From NCBI RefSeq assembly GCF_003399645.1, contig NZ_NBXD01000026.1:1-64000 (forward strand): 64,000 bases of DNA, written 5' to 3'. Position 1 is the stretch's first letter; every line of letters starts with the position of its first letter. The position numbers were made by a program, and so were the translations under genes. Below the pieces are notes generated by a model. It had not been told where the DNA came from and searched no databases. It saw only the letters and a program-made list of their open reading frames with translations. Shown in pieces: positions 42,670 through 51,304 of the stretch. The stretch comes from Subtercola boreus (lineage in GTDB: Bacteria > Actinomycetota > Actinomycetes > Actinomycetales > Microbacteriaceae).

Positions 42670-43641
42670 ATGAAAGCCGTGATCATCCAGACACCCGGTG
42701 ACGCCGACGTTCTGCAGCTCGCCGAGGTCGACGAACCACAGGCGGGTCCCGGCGAGGTGGTCGTGGGGGTGGTGGCCGCGGGCGTCAACCGCGCAGACAT
42801 CAGCCAGCGCGAAGGCCACTATCCCCCTCCCCCGGGAGCACCAGCCTGGCCGGGGCTCGAGGTGTCGGGCCTCGTGCTTCAGGTCGGCGACGGTGTCACG
42901 ACCCTGAAGGTCGGCGACCGGGTCGCCGCGCTCCTCTCGGGCGGCGGCTACGCCGAGCGCGTGAGCGTTCCCGCCGGCCAGGTCATCGTTCTGCCGCCGA
43001 ACATCGATCTCATCGACGGTGCCGCCCTCATCGAGGTCGCCGCGACGGTGTGGTCGAACGTCTTCCTGCTCGGCGACCTGCGGGCGGGCGAGACACTCCT
43101 CGTGCACGGCGGGTCCAGCGGAATCGGCACCATGGCGATCCAGCTGGCCCGGGCGCGCGGGGCACGCGTGGCCGTCACGGCGGGTTCCGCCGAGAAACTG
43201 TCGGCCTGCGAGGCGCTCGGGGCGAGCATCCTGATCAACTACCGCACCGAGGATTTCGTCGAACGTCTGAAGGATGAGGCAGTGGCGGCCCACGTCATCC
43301 TCGACTCGATCGGCGGTTCGTACCTGGCACGCAATGTGCAGGCGCTGGCGACGGATGGGCACATCGTGAACATCGGCAACCTGAGCCAGGAGCCGGGCAC
43401 GCTCGACTTCGGGCCGCTGATGATGAAGCGGGGCGCCATCCACGCGACGAGCCTTCGGGGCCGGTCTGCGGCGGCGAAGGCGGCGATCGTCGACAGTGTG
43501 CGGGAGAACGTGTGGCCGCTGGTCGCCGACGCTTCGGTCAGACCGGTGGTCTCGGAGCGCTTCCCGCTGGCCCGCGCCGCCGACGCGCATCGCCTCATGG
43601 AGGGCTCGACGCACATCGGCAAGATCGTGCTGGTCGTCTGA
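42670..43641 (+). CDS. NAD(P)H quinone oxidoreductase (MDR family)
   Basis: 323 residues. GroES-like N-terminal domain with N-R-A-D-I-S-Q-R-E-G-H-Y-P-P-P, the PIG3/QOR-type motif, and a Rossmann domain with H-G-G-S-S-G-I-G-T near 152. No zinc ligands. It probably reduces quinones with NAD(P)H. This group is distinct from the second MDR enzyme at 38084. The start is the ATG at M-K-A-V-I-I; an in-frame ATG 11 codons earlier also exists. Confidence 0.9.
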   Translation: MKAVIIQTPGDADVLQLAEVDEPQAGPGEVVVGVVAAGVNRADISQREGHYPPPPGAPAWPGLEVSGLVLQVGDGVTTLKVGDRVAALLSGGGYAERVSVPAGQVIVLPPNIDLIDGAALIEVAATVWSNVFLLGDLRAGETLLVHGGSSGIGTMAIQLARARGARVAVTAGSAEKLSACEALGASILINYRTEDFVERLKDEAVAAHVILDSIGGSYLARNVQALATDGHIVNIGNLSQEPGTLDFGPLMMKRGAIHATSLRGRSAAAKAAIVDSVRENVWPLVADASVRPVVSERFPLARAADAHRLMEGSTHIGKIVLVV

Positions 43642-43736
43642 CCCGAGACGTTCTGTGACCGCCGGTAACACCGTCGAAACAGCTGCGACGTACGCTGGAA
43701 GACGACAGTCGTCATTGAGTCGAGCCGGGAGTCGTC

Positions 43737-44366
43737 GTGAGTGATCCGCAGAAAAAGGCAGGCCCAGAGGGAACCACCAGCGCCGAGAGCGCCGAAGCAC
43801 ACACCGTTGTGAACGAGCACACGGTGGTGCAGCATCCGAGTTCGCCCGTTGTGACGCCAGACGACTTCAAGGCAGCGTTCCGCAACCACCCCGCCGGGGT
43901 CGCCGTGATCACTGCCGACGCAGGCGACGGCCCGGTGGCCCTGACCGCGACCTCCGTGTTCTCGGTGAGCGTTGCGCCGCCACTGCTCGTGTTCTCGATC
44001 TCGGAGCTGTCGTCGAGCTCGCCGACCATCCGCCGGGCCGACACCGTGGTGGTGCACCTGCTCGGTGCCGACCAGCTCGACATCGCCAAGCTCGGGGCGA
44101 CGAGCGGCATCGACCGGTTCGCCGACACCAGCATCTGGGCGAGGCTGCCCACGGGCGAGCCGTACTTTCCGGCGGCGCACGCGTGGATTCGCGGCCGGAT
44201 CGTGAACAGAATGGAGGCGGGCGGCTCGACGGTCGTCGCCGTGCAGGCGCTGCAGACCCACGCACCCGATCCCGGCGCCGCCGAGGCCGACGCCTCGCAG
44301 GCGCATCCGCTGGTGTACCACAACCGCACCTGGCACCGACTCGACGAGGGTTCGAAGATCCAGTGA
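43737..44366 (+). CDS. Flavin reductase domain protein
   Basis: 209 residues. The flavin-reductase-like fold (FMN-binding split barrel) spans about 40-205, with F-R-N-H-P-A-G-V-A-V-I-T near 48, A-L-T-A-T-S-V-F-S-V-S near 68 and P-P-L-L-V-F-S-I. Enzymes of this group reduce free FMN/FAD for a partner monooxygenase. None is nearby. The N-terminal 35 residues are low-complexity. GTG start without a clear ribosome-binding site; a shorter start is possible. Confidence 0.85.
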   Translation: MSDPQKKAGPEGTTSAESAEAHTVVNEHTVVQHPSSPVVTPDDFKAAFRNHPAGVAVITADAGDGPVALTATSVFSVSVAPPLLVFSISELSSSSPTIRRADTVVVHLLGADQLDIAKLGATSGIDRFADTSIWARLPTGEPYFPAAHAWIRGRIVNRMEAGGSTVVAVQALQTHAPDPGAAEADASQAHPLVYHNRTWHRLDEGSKIQ

Positions 44367-44417
44367 GCTGAGCCGGTCATCCTGTGACCGCGGGCCGTGC
44401 TCGGTAGGCTGGATGCC

Positions 44418-45623
44418 GTGACCGAACGCACCCGCATCTCGCACCGCATCTCCTCCATCGCAGAGTCGGCGACCCTCAAGGTCGACGCCAAGGCCAAAGC
44501 ACTGCAGGCGGTCGGGCGGCCGGTGATCAGCTTTGCAGCGGGCGAGCCCGACTTCGCGACACCCGAACACATCGTCGAGGCGGCCGTGCAGGCGGCGCGC
44601 GACCCGAAGAACCACCGCTACACCCCCGCTGTCGGGCTGCCCGACCTGCGAGAGGCCATCGCGGCGAAGACGCTCCGCGACAGCGGCCTCGAGGTGTCGC
44701 CGGCCCAGGTCATCGTGACCAACGGCGGCAAGCAGGCGGTCTACCAGTCGTTCGCCACCCTGCTCGACCCGGGTGACGAGGTCATCGTGCCGACGCCGTA
44801 CTGGACGACGTACCCCGAGGCGATCGCCCTGGCCGGCGGCGTCACGGTCAAGGTCTTCGCGGGCAGCGACCAGGGCTATCTCGTGACCGTCGACCAGCTC
44901 GAGGCGGCGCGAACGCCGCGCACGAAGGTGCTGCTCTTCGTCTCCCCCTCGAACCCCACGGGAGCGGTGTACTCCCCCGAGCAGATCCGCGAGATCGGCG
45001 AGTGGGCCGAAGAGCACGGCATCTGGGTCATCAGCGACGAGATCTACCAGAACCTCACCTACGACGGTGTCGTGGCGCAGTCGATCGTCGAGGCCGTGCC
45101 CGCGCTCGCCGACCGCACCATCCTCGTGAACGGTGTGGCGAAGACCTATGCGATGACCGGATGGCGGGTCGGCTGGATGGTCGGCCCCGCCGACGCCATC
45201 AAGGCCGCCGCGAACCTGCAGTCGCACCTCTCCTCGAACGTCTCGAACGTCTCGCAGCGTGCCGCCATCGCCGCGCTGACCGGGCCGCAGGAGGCCGTGG
45301 CGATGATGCGGGACTCGTTCGACCGTCGTCGCAAAGCAATCGTCAGCGGGCTCAACGAGATCTCGGGCCTCCACACCCCCACGCCGGAGGGCGCCTTCTA
45401 CGTCTACCCCGACGTGACCGGGCTGTTGAACCGCACCTGGGGCGGGGTGACGCCGACCACCTCGCTCGAGCTGGCCGACCTCATCCTCGAGCAGGCTGAG
45501 GTCGCTGTCATCCCGGGCGAGGCGTTCGGGCCGAGCGGATACATCCGTATGTCGTACGCCCTCGGCGACCAAGCACTCGCTGAGGGCGTCTCACGCCTGC
45601 AGCGGCTATTCGCCCAGGCCTGA
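44418..45623 (+). CDS. PLP-dependent aminotransferase, aspartate aminotransferase type
   Basis: 401 residues of fold type I. The PLP lysine lies in [11 protein letters not shown] near 242. Also conserved are F-A-A-G-E-P-D-F near 37, N-G-G-K-Q-A near 97, S-P-S-N-P-T-G-A near 178 and D-E-I-Y-Q near 207. It interconverts aspartate/oxaloacetate or similar amino acids with 2-oxoglutarate. GTG start. Its last 18 bases overlap the convergent Fic gene. Confidence 0.92.
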   Translation: MTERTRISHRISSIAESATLKVDAKAKALQAVGRPVISFAAGEPDFATPEHIVEAAVQAARDPKNHRYTPAVGLPDLREAIAAKTLRDSGLEVSPAQVIVTNGGKQAVYQSFATLLDPGDEVIVPTPYWTTYPEAIALAGGVTVKVFAGSDQGYLVTVDQLEAARTPRTKVLLFVSPSNPTGAVYSPEQIREIGEWAEEHGIWVISDEIYQNLTYDGVVAQSIVEAVPALADRTILVNGVAKTYAMTGWRVGWMVGPADAIKAAANLQSHLSSNVSNVSQRAAIAALTGPQEAVAMMRDSFDRRRKAIVSGLNEISGLHTPTPEGAFYVYPDVTGLLNRTWGGVTPTTSLELADLILEQAEVAVIPGEAFGPSGYIRMSYALGDQALAEGVSRLQRLFAQA

Positions 45624-46478
45624 GTCCATCAGCCGGAACATCACGCCATTGTCGTTGGTCGCTTGGAAGTGATAAGCCGAGTGCATCGCCAGGTGATGCG
45701 CCGCGGTGGTCTTCAAGAAGCCCGCGACGTCGATCGGGTAGCCCATGTGCGCCTCGAGTTGGGCCGCGTAGGCCCACAGCGTACGCATGTTGCCGTCGCG
45801 AAAAGGGTGGATCGCATTGAGCTCGCCGCCGTATTCGGAGATCAGGTCGAGCACCCGTCGTCGACCGAGGTCGGTGCGGGTCGACAGATGGCTCAGCTGG
45901 GCGAATTGCACAGAGGCCGCCTCGGCGATCTCCGGCCCGGCGAAGTACCGGTAGGAGATCATCGGGGCGCTCGCATCTCCCGGCGCAAAGCCGACCGTGT
46001 CGGGGGCGAAGCGAGTCATCGCTGTGCCGGGCCCGACCCGCTCTGAGCCCGCCCAGTGCCACACGTCGCCGAAGATACGGCCGTGGATCACACGGGCGTG
46101 TTCGTAGCCGTAGTCGCCCGAGACCGGTCGGAGGGCGAGTTCCACCAACCGCAGCCGGGAGATTTCGTGCTCGACGGTGTTCAGCAGACCGGAGTCATCG
46201 ATGCCGTCGGGGTGTGCGGGATCGACGAGCCTGCTGCGCAGTGCGAAGCTGCCCGGCAGGAGATAGTCGTCGAAGCTCCGCACCGGCGGGCGGTTCGATC
46301 TGTCAATGGTCAGCCCGAAGTGCCGTGCTGTCTGCTCGACAGCCTGGCCCGCGGGCAGCTCCTCGGCAGCCACCCGATCGACCAGAAGGCGATGACGACG
46401 GTCGCCCGAACCGATATTGACGAAAGCCATCGCCGCATCGGCGGAGTCGATGCAGTACCGCACCCGCGCATCCATCAT
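45606..46478 (-). CDS. Fic-domain protein with VbhA-like N-terminus (downstream member of pair)
   Basis: 290 residues. The Fic motif at 224-235 reads [12 protein letters not shown] against H-x-F-x-D/E-G-N-G-R-x-x-R: catalytic His224, Asp, Gly, Asn and Arg are kept, but the second Gly is Met and the final Arg is Trp. The first 55 residues look like the VbhA antitoxin fold ([11 protein letters not shown], then [12 protein letters not shown]), but the inhibitory S/T-x-x-x-E-G/N is not there. Fic enzymes usually transfer AMP. Activity here cannot be predicted. It overlaps its paralogue by four bases (ATGA). Confidence 0.85.
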   Translation of the reverse strand: MMDARVRYCIDSADAAMAFVNIGSGDRRHRLLVDRVAAEELPAGQAVEQTARHFGLTIDRSNRPPVRSFDDYLLPGSFALRSRLVDPAHPDGIDDSGLLNTVEHEISRLRLVELALRPVSGDYGYEHARVIHGRIFGDVWHWAGSERVGPGTAMTRFAPDTVGFAPGDASAPMISYRYFAGPEIAEAASVQFAQLSHLSTRTDLGRRRVLDLISEYGGELNAIHPFRDGNMRTLWAYAAQLEAHMGYPIDVAGFLKTTAAHHLAMHSAYHFQATNDNGVMFRLMDSGLGE

Positions 46479-47386
46479 CGCCGCACCCGTGCGCCTTCGG
46501 GCTCGCCGCCGCTCAGAGCATCGTCGAGGGCGCCCTCATAACCGTCGAGCAGGCTCGTCGCCTGGTTCTGGTACCGGGCGTGCACGATTCGATCGCGCAG
46601 CGGGTTGCCATTGAGGAAGTTCGCCGGATCGGTCGGGTAGCCGACGACCGTGAAGAACTTCATGGCGTAGACGAAGAGAGTGCGGCTGTGGCCGTCACGG
46701 AAGGCATGGATGGTGTTGAGCTCCCCGCCGTGCTCACCCATCCGGCTGATCATCTCCGCGCGCGGCATATCCGTACGTGTGGCCAGATCGAGCAGCAAGG
46801 CGAACTGCACCGACACCGCCTCTGAGATGTCGGGTCCAGCGAAGTACTGGTACTTCACCGCGGGAGCGGCAGGGTCCCCGGGGTCGAAGTCGACGGCATC
46901 CCGAGCGAAGCGCACCATCGGGGTGTCGGGGCCGACGCGTTGTTCGCCCGCCCACCAATAGATGTCCTGGAAGAGATGCCGGTGCACCGCCCCGAAGAGG
47001 CCATAGTCCATGGGCCCCTCGATCGGGTGCGCGGCCAGCTCGACAAGACGGAACCGCGAGATCTGCTGCTCGACAGCCCGGAACAGGACCGGGTCTTCGA
47101 TGCCCGACGGATGAGAGTCGTCGACAAGCCTGCTGCGAAGCGCGGTCGAACCGGGAATGAGATAGTCCTCCCAGCAGGTGATGGGAGGCGCCGCCTCAGT
47201 GCCGATGGAGAGGCCGGACCGCTCGCAGGTCAGCGCGATGGCCTCCTCGGCGGTGACCTCCTCGGCGGCCACGGCCTGCACCAGGTCCTGATGGGCATCG
47301 TCACCCGGGTCACCGTGTGCGAGTGCGAGTGCAGCATTGGCGTAGTTGACCCGATACGTGATCTGCTCGACACTGACTGAAAGCAT
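46475..47386 (-). CDS. Fic-domain protein with VbhA-like N-terminus (upstream member of pair)
   Basis: 303 residues, paralogous along its whole length to the downstream protein. The motif at 227-238 reads H-A-F-R-D-G-H-S-R-T-L-F: catalytic His and Asp are present but the Asn-Gly anion hole is His-Ser and the last Arg is Phe. The N-terminal 55 residues (Y-R-V-N-Y-A-N-A-A-L-A-L..., then V-A-A-E-E-V-T-A-E-E-A-I) follow the layout of VbhA-type antitoxins, with Asp near the place of the inhibitory Glu. The ATG follows AGGTGA. A fused, self-contained toxin-antitoxin module or a re-purposed nucleotidyltransferase is possible. Confidence 0.82.
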   Translation of the reverse strand: MLSVSVEQITYRVNYANAALALAHGDPGDDAHQDLVQAVAAEEVTAEEAIALTCERSGLSIGTEAAPPITCWEDYLIPGSTALRSRLVDDSHPSGIEDPVLFRAVEQQISRFRLVELAAHPIEGPMDYGLFGAVHRHLFQDIYWWAGEQRVGPDTPMVRFARDAVDFDPGDPAAPAVKYQYFAGPDISEAVSVQFALLLDLATRTDMPRAEMISRMGEHGGELNTIHAFRDGHSRTLFVYAMKFFTVVGYPTDPANFLNGNPLRDRIVHARYQNQATSLLDGYEGALDDALSGGEPEGARVRR

Positions 47387-47560
47387 TTCCGTTCACCTCG
47401 CTGCCCATCGGATGGATTTACTGACGATTCTTATGGTTCCGGTCAGTGTAGGGCTGTGGCGCCTGAATCTCACGCAATATCACCCGCCATCCTCCGACGG
47501 GGAGGCGGTCGGAGGGCCACGTCTGTTGCCCTCACTAGCCGCGGGGGCCACCATGGGTAC

Positions 47561-48436
47561 ATGACGACAGCCGAACCCGCCGTGAGCGTCTCCGATCTCA
47601 CGAAGACCTACGGCGCGTTCACCGCGTTGAAGGGCGTCACGTTCGAGATCGAGCACGGCGAGACCTTCGCGCTGCTCGGTCCGAACGGCGCCGGCAAGAG
47701 CACGACGATCGAGATTCTCGAGGGGTACCGCGACCGCTCCGGCGGCGAGGCGCGGGTGCTGGGGGTCGATCCGCAGCACGGTGGGCTGTCGTGGAAGGCG
47801 CGGCTCGGCATCGTACTGCAGTCCTCGGGCGAGAGCGGCAACGTGACGGTTCGCGAACAGCTCACCCAGTTCGCCAGGCTGTACCCGAACCCCCGGTCGG
47901 TCGACGAGACCATCACTGCCGTCGGGCTCGAACAGAAGGCGAATGTTCGCATCAAGAATCTCTCGGGCGGCCAGCGCCGGCGAGTGGATGTCGCGCTGGG
48001 CGTCATCGGCCGACCCGAGTTGCTCTTCCTCGACGAACCCACCACCGGGTTCGATCCGGAGGCGAGGCGGCAGTTCTGGGGGCTGATCCGCGACCTCAAG
48101 AAGGAGGGCACGACCATCCTCCTCACCACCCACTATCTCGACGAAGCCGCGCAGCTGAGCGACCGGGCGGCGGTGGTGGCCGGAGGCCAGCTCGTCGCCA
48201 TCGGGCCGGTCGGCACCCTGGGTTCGACCGAGGCGAGGGTGCCTATCGTGCGGTGGAGCGAGAACGGCAGTGTGCGCGAGCAGCGCACGCTCGACCCCGG
48301 GCGGACGGTCGCCGAGCTGTTCGACCGACTCGGCGAACCGGCGGGGCTCGAGGTCGTACGGCCCAGTCTCGAAGACATCTACCTCGACCTGGTCGGCGCC
48401 TATGAGAAGAAGCAGCAGGAGGAGGTGCTCGCATGA
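47561..48436 (+). CDS. ABC-2 type exporter, ATP-binding protein
   Basis: 291 residues. Walker A G-P-N-G-A-G-K-S-T at 40-48, signature L-S-G-G-Q-R-R-R near 137, Walker B L-L-F-L-D-E-P-T-T-G near 157, and H-loop T-T-H-Y. It drives the permease encoded by the overlapping downstream gene. Typical substrates are drugs, lipids or polysaccharides; not determinable here. The start is ATG at M-T-T-A-E-P; an upstream in-frame stretch from about 47456 looks non-coding. Confidence 0.92.
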   Translation: MTTAEPAVSVSDLTKTYGAFTALKGVTFEIEHGETFALLGPNGAGKSTTIEILEGYRDRSGGEARVLGVDPQHGGLSWKARLGIVLQSSGESGNVTVREQLTQFARLYPNPRSVDETITAVGLEQKANVRIKNLSGGQRRRVDVALGVIGRPELLFLDEPTTGFDPEARRQFWGLIRDLKKEGTTILLTTHYLDEAAQLSDRAAVVAGGQLVAIGPVGTLGSTEARVPIVRWSENGSVREQRTLDPGRTVAELFDRLGEPAGLEVVRPSLEDIYLDLVGAYEKKQQEEVLA

Positions 48437-49299
48437 CCGGCCTCAGCACCACGAAAGCGGGCATCACGACGCCGGACTACGGCCTCGGGCACACCCTGCG
48501 CCTCGGGGCGAGCAGGGTGGCGTACGAGACCCGGGTCTACTTCCGCCAGACCGACACGCTGTTCTTCACCTTCCTGTTTCCCGTCATCATGCTCACGATC
48601 TTCTCCGTCGCTTTCCAGGGCATGGGCAACGTGGGGGCCGACCCCGACGGCAGCGGGGGCATCAGCCAGGCGGCGGCCTACCTGCCGGGAATGATCGCCG
48701 CGGGCATCCTGCTCTCGGGGGTGCAGAACCTCGGCGTCGACATCGCCACCGAACGAAGCGATGGCACCCTGAAGCGGCTCGGCGGAACGCCCCTGCCCGT
48801 GCTGTCGTACTTCTTCGGCAAGATGGGGCAGGTCTTCGTGACCTCGGTGCTGCAGATCGGGCTGCTGCTGCTCGTCGCCCGCTTCGCATTCGGCGTGACC
48901 CTGCCGGCCGACGGCGCCAGCTGGATGACGTTCGCCTGGGTGTACGTGCTGGGCATTGCGACCTCGGCGGTGCTCGGGATCGCGATCTCCCGCCTCCCCC
49001 GCAGCGGGAAGAGCGCAACCGCGGTCATCATTCCCCCCGTGCTCATCCTGCAGTTCATCTCGGGCGTCTACCTGCAGTTCTCGCTGCTGCCGGACTGGCT
49101 GCAGAACGTTGCCGGGCTGTTTCCGCTCAAGTGGATCGGGCAGGGCATGCGCGCGGTCTTCCTGCCGGAGTCGTTCGCTGCGGTCGAGCCGGGCGGGGTG
49201 TGGAACCTCGGCTCGGTCGCCGTGGCGCTGCTCATCTGGCTGGTCGCCGGACTCGTGATCTGCCGGCTGACGTTCCGGTGGATCCGCAAAGACAGCTGA
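48433..49299 (+). CDS. ABC-2 type exporter permease
   Basis: 288 residues, six hydrophobic helices from about 35 to 280, with the ABC-2 pattern of an N-terminal cytoplasmic stretch, F-P-V-I-M-L-T near 55 and the conserved E-R-x-x-G-T-L-K-R-L loop near 102. It forms the channel dimer for the ATPase. The ATG overlaps the ATPase stop by four bases (ATGA). Confidence 0.9.
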   Translation: MTGLSTTKAGITTPDYGLGHTLRLGASRVAYETRVYFRQTDTLFFTFLFPVIMLTIFSVAFQGMGNVGADPDGSGGISQAAAYLPGMIAAGILLSGVQNLGVDIATERSDGTLKRLGGTPLPVLSYFFGKMGQVFVTSVLQIGLLLLVARFAFGVTLPADGASWMTFAWVYVLGIATSAVLGIAISRLPRSGKSATAVIIPPVLILQFISGVYLQFSLLPDWLQNVAGLFPLKWIGQGMRAVFLPESFAAVEPGGVWNLGSVAVALLIWLVAGLVICRLTFRWIRKDS

Positions 49300-49311
49300 G
49301 GCGGTCTGCGC

Positions 49312-50418
49312 TCAGTCCTCGTCCGACCCGAACCCCACGAAGACGGGTTCTGGGGCGAGGTTCACCCCGAATTCCGACATCACCCGCCACTGGATGAAGC
49401 GGGCGAGTTCGGCGACCTGCGAGGCCGTCGCTCCCCCGCGGTTGACCAGCGCGAGGGTGTGCTTGCCCGAGATGGCGGCGTGGGAGCCGGGCAGAGAGAA
49501 CCCGCGGCCGAGGCCGGCGTGCTCGATCAACCACGCCGCACTGAGCTTCACCGAGTAGGTTTCGGGAGCATCCGGGGTCGCGGGCTCTTCGGTCACCCAG
49601 CGCGGGGCATCGCTGGGAAGCGTTCGCGCGAACGATTCCCCCACGATCGGGTTCGTGAAGAACGACCCGGCGCTGACCGAGTCGGGGTCGGCGTCATTCA
49701 GCACCATGCCCTTCGACCCCCGCACCCGCAGCACCGCCTCCCGCACCGCGGCGAGCGCGACCCGGTCTCCGAGCTCCACACGGAGAGCGTCGGCGAGCTG
49801 GCTGTACTCAATCGGCTGCCCGAGGGCCCTCTGGTCGGTTCCGGCCCGCACCAGGCGGAGGTCGATAGACACCACGACCCCGTCGCGTCCCCGCTTGAGC
49901 GCGGAGGTTCGGTACCCGAAGTCGAGTTCCGCGGCCGTCAACCACTGCAGCTCACCGGTCTCGGAGTCGAGAAACTCGACCCCGACCAGCACAGACGCGA
50001 TCTCCTGCCCGTAGGCCCCGATGTTCTGCACCGGCGACGCGCCGCAGGAACCCGGGATGCCCGACAGGGCCTCGATGCCGCTGAGACCGTTCGCCACGGC
50101 GTACTCGACGAGTGCGTCCCACGGTTCCCCGGCCTGAGCGCGCACCCGAACCGTGCCCGGCGCATCACCCGGACCGGGCTCGAGCTGGTCGATGCCCCGG
50201 GAATCGATGTGGATGACTGTTCCCTCGAACCCGTCGTCGGAGACCACGACGTTCGAACCGCCGCCGAGCGCCATCCACGGTGCATCGTCGGCCCAGACCG
50301 ACAGGCACGCTTCGGCGAGTTGCCGGGCATCCGTCACCGTCACGAAGCGCATCGCGGGCCCGCCGAGCCGCAGCGTGGTCAGCGGCGCGAGTGGTACCGC
50401 GTTCTGGAGCTCGATCAC
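49312..50418 (-). CDS. murB: UDP-N-acetylenolpyruvoylglucosamine reductase (MurB)
   Basis: 368 residues. The FAD-binding G-G-G-S-N lies at 52-56, followed by I-P-G-S-C-G-A-S-P-V-Q-N-I-G-A-Y-G near 122 and the catalytic G-S-F-F-T-N-P near 250. It reduces the enolpyruvyl group to make UDP-MurNAc, the second committed step of peptidoglycan synthesis, in the cytosol. GTG start overlapping the hadB-like stop by four bases, so translation is coupled to the dehydratase genes. Confidence 0.95.
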   Translation of the reverse strand: MIELQNAVPLAPLTTLRLGGPAMRFVTVTDARQLAEACLSVWADDAPWMALGGGSNVVVSDDGFEGTVIHIDSRGIDQLEPGPGDAPGTVRVRAQAGEPWDALVEYAVANGLSGIEALSGIPGSCGASPVQNIGAYGQEIASVLVGVEFLDSETGELQWLTAAELDFGYRTSALKRGRDGVVVSIDLRLVRAGTDQRALGQPIEYSQLADALRVELGDRVALAAVREAVLRVRGSKGMVLNDADPDSVSAGSFFTNPIVGESFARTLPSDAPRWVTEEPATPDAPETYSVKLSAAWLIEHAGLGRGFSLPGSHAAISGKHTLALVNRGGATASQVAELARFIQWRVMSEFGVNLAPEPVFVGFGSDED

Positions 50419-50852
50419 GCCGCCGCTGCCGCCGCGCTGCGCACGCGCACCTGCGCCTTGCCGAGAACCGTCTGGCCGGCCGCCGTCACGGTCAGGTCGA
50501 TGCGGGCTGTTCCCGCGTCGACATCGAGCTGGCCGACCTTCGCGCTCACCTCGACCTCTGCTCCGGGCTCCGGGTGCACGAAGACCGGGCGGGTGAAGCG
50601 CACCTGGTAGTCGTCGACGAGCGCGGGGTCGCCGATCCAGTCGAACACCGGCTGCACCGCGAAGCCCATGGTGAGCATCCCGTGCGCCAGCACCGACTCG
50701 AGCCCGACCGATACGGCGACGTCATCGCGGTAGTGGATGGGATTGAAGTCGCCCGAAGCCCCGGCGTAGCGCACGAGCGTGTCACGACTGAGGGTGAAGG
50801 AGCGCCGGGCGACGACGTCGCCGACGGCGAGAGTGCCGAAGTCGATGCTCAT
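50415..50852 (-). CDS. MaoC-type (R)-hydroxyacyl dehydratase, HadB-like
   Basis: 145 residues, a single hot-dog domain carrying the catalytic pair Asp35 and His40 in G-D-F-N-P-I-H. With the HadA-like protein it should form the heterodimer that dehydrates 3-hydroxyacyl-ACP/CoA. The upstream gene overlaps it by four bases (ATGA), and murB follows by overlap, an arrangement found in many actinobacteria. Confidence 0.87.
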   Translation of the reverse strand: MSIDFGTLAVGDVVARRSFTLSRDTLVRYAGASGDFNPIHYRDDVAVSVGLESVLAHGMLTMGFAVQPVFDWIGDPALVDDYQVRFTRPVFVHPEPGAEVEVSAKVGQLDVDAGTARIDLTVTAAGQTVLGKAQVRVRSAAAAAA

Positions 50853-51295
50853 TCGTCACCCCGCACCACGAGGGTCGAGATGGCGGTCACCACGTGGGCT
50901 CCCGTCGCATCCACGATCACCGACTCGCTCGTGACCATGGAATGCCCGCCGAGCTGCTTGACGCTCGCCACGGTCAGGGTCGCGCTCAGCTCGTCGCCGG
51001 CCACGATGGGGCGGCTGAAGCTGAACCGCTGGTCGCCGTGCACGACGCGCGAGAAGTCGATGCCGGCATCCGGTGCGGCGAGGAGCTGCTCGAGGGCGCG
51101 CTCCTGGATGACCACGCCGAAGGTGGGCGGAGCGACGAGGTCGGGGTAGCCCGCCGCCCTGGCCGCCTCGAGGTCGAAGTTCAGCGGGTTCTGGGAGAAC
51201 ACGGCGCGGGCGAACTCGCGGATCTTCTCCCGCCCGACGAGATAGGAGGGCGTCTTGTCGAAGACGCGCCCCTGGAGATCTGGGTTCACTGGCAC
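50849..51295 (-). CDS. MaoC N-terminal-like hydratase subunit, HadA-like
   Basis: 148 residues, hot-dog fold, without the Asp-His pair of the HadB type, so probably the structural/substrate-binding partner. The block F-A-R-A-V-F-S-Q-N-P near 28 and P-P-T-F-G-V-V-I near 56 are typical of the FAS1-like dehydratase subunit. The first gene of a tightly coupled hadA-hadB-murB unit. Confidence 0.85.
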   Translation of the reverse strand: MPVNPDLQGRVFDKTPSYLVGREKIREFARAVFSQNPLNFDLEAARAAGYPDLVAPPTFGVVIQERALEQLLAAPDAGIDFSRVVHGDQRFSFSRPIVAGDELSATLTVASVKQLGGHSMVTSESVIVDATGAHVVTAISTLVVRGDE

Positions 51296-51304
51296 CGGTT
51301 CAGT

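Noticed and set aside
43239-45572. A 777-codon minus-strand open frame opposite the flavin reductase and aminotransferase
   Set aside because: It is a shadow: both plus-strand genes have clear catalytic motifs, and this frame has none.
49312-51295. hadA-hadB-murB as an unusual mixed operon
   Set aside because: This order is common in actinobacteria, so it is annotated but not treated as novel.
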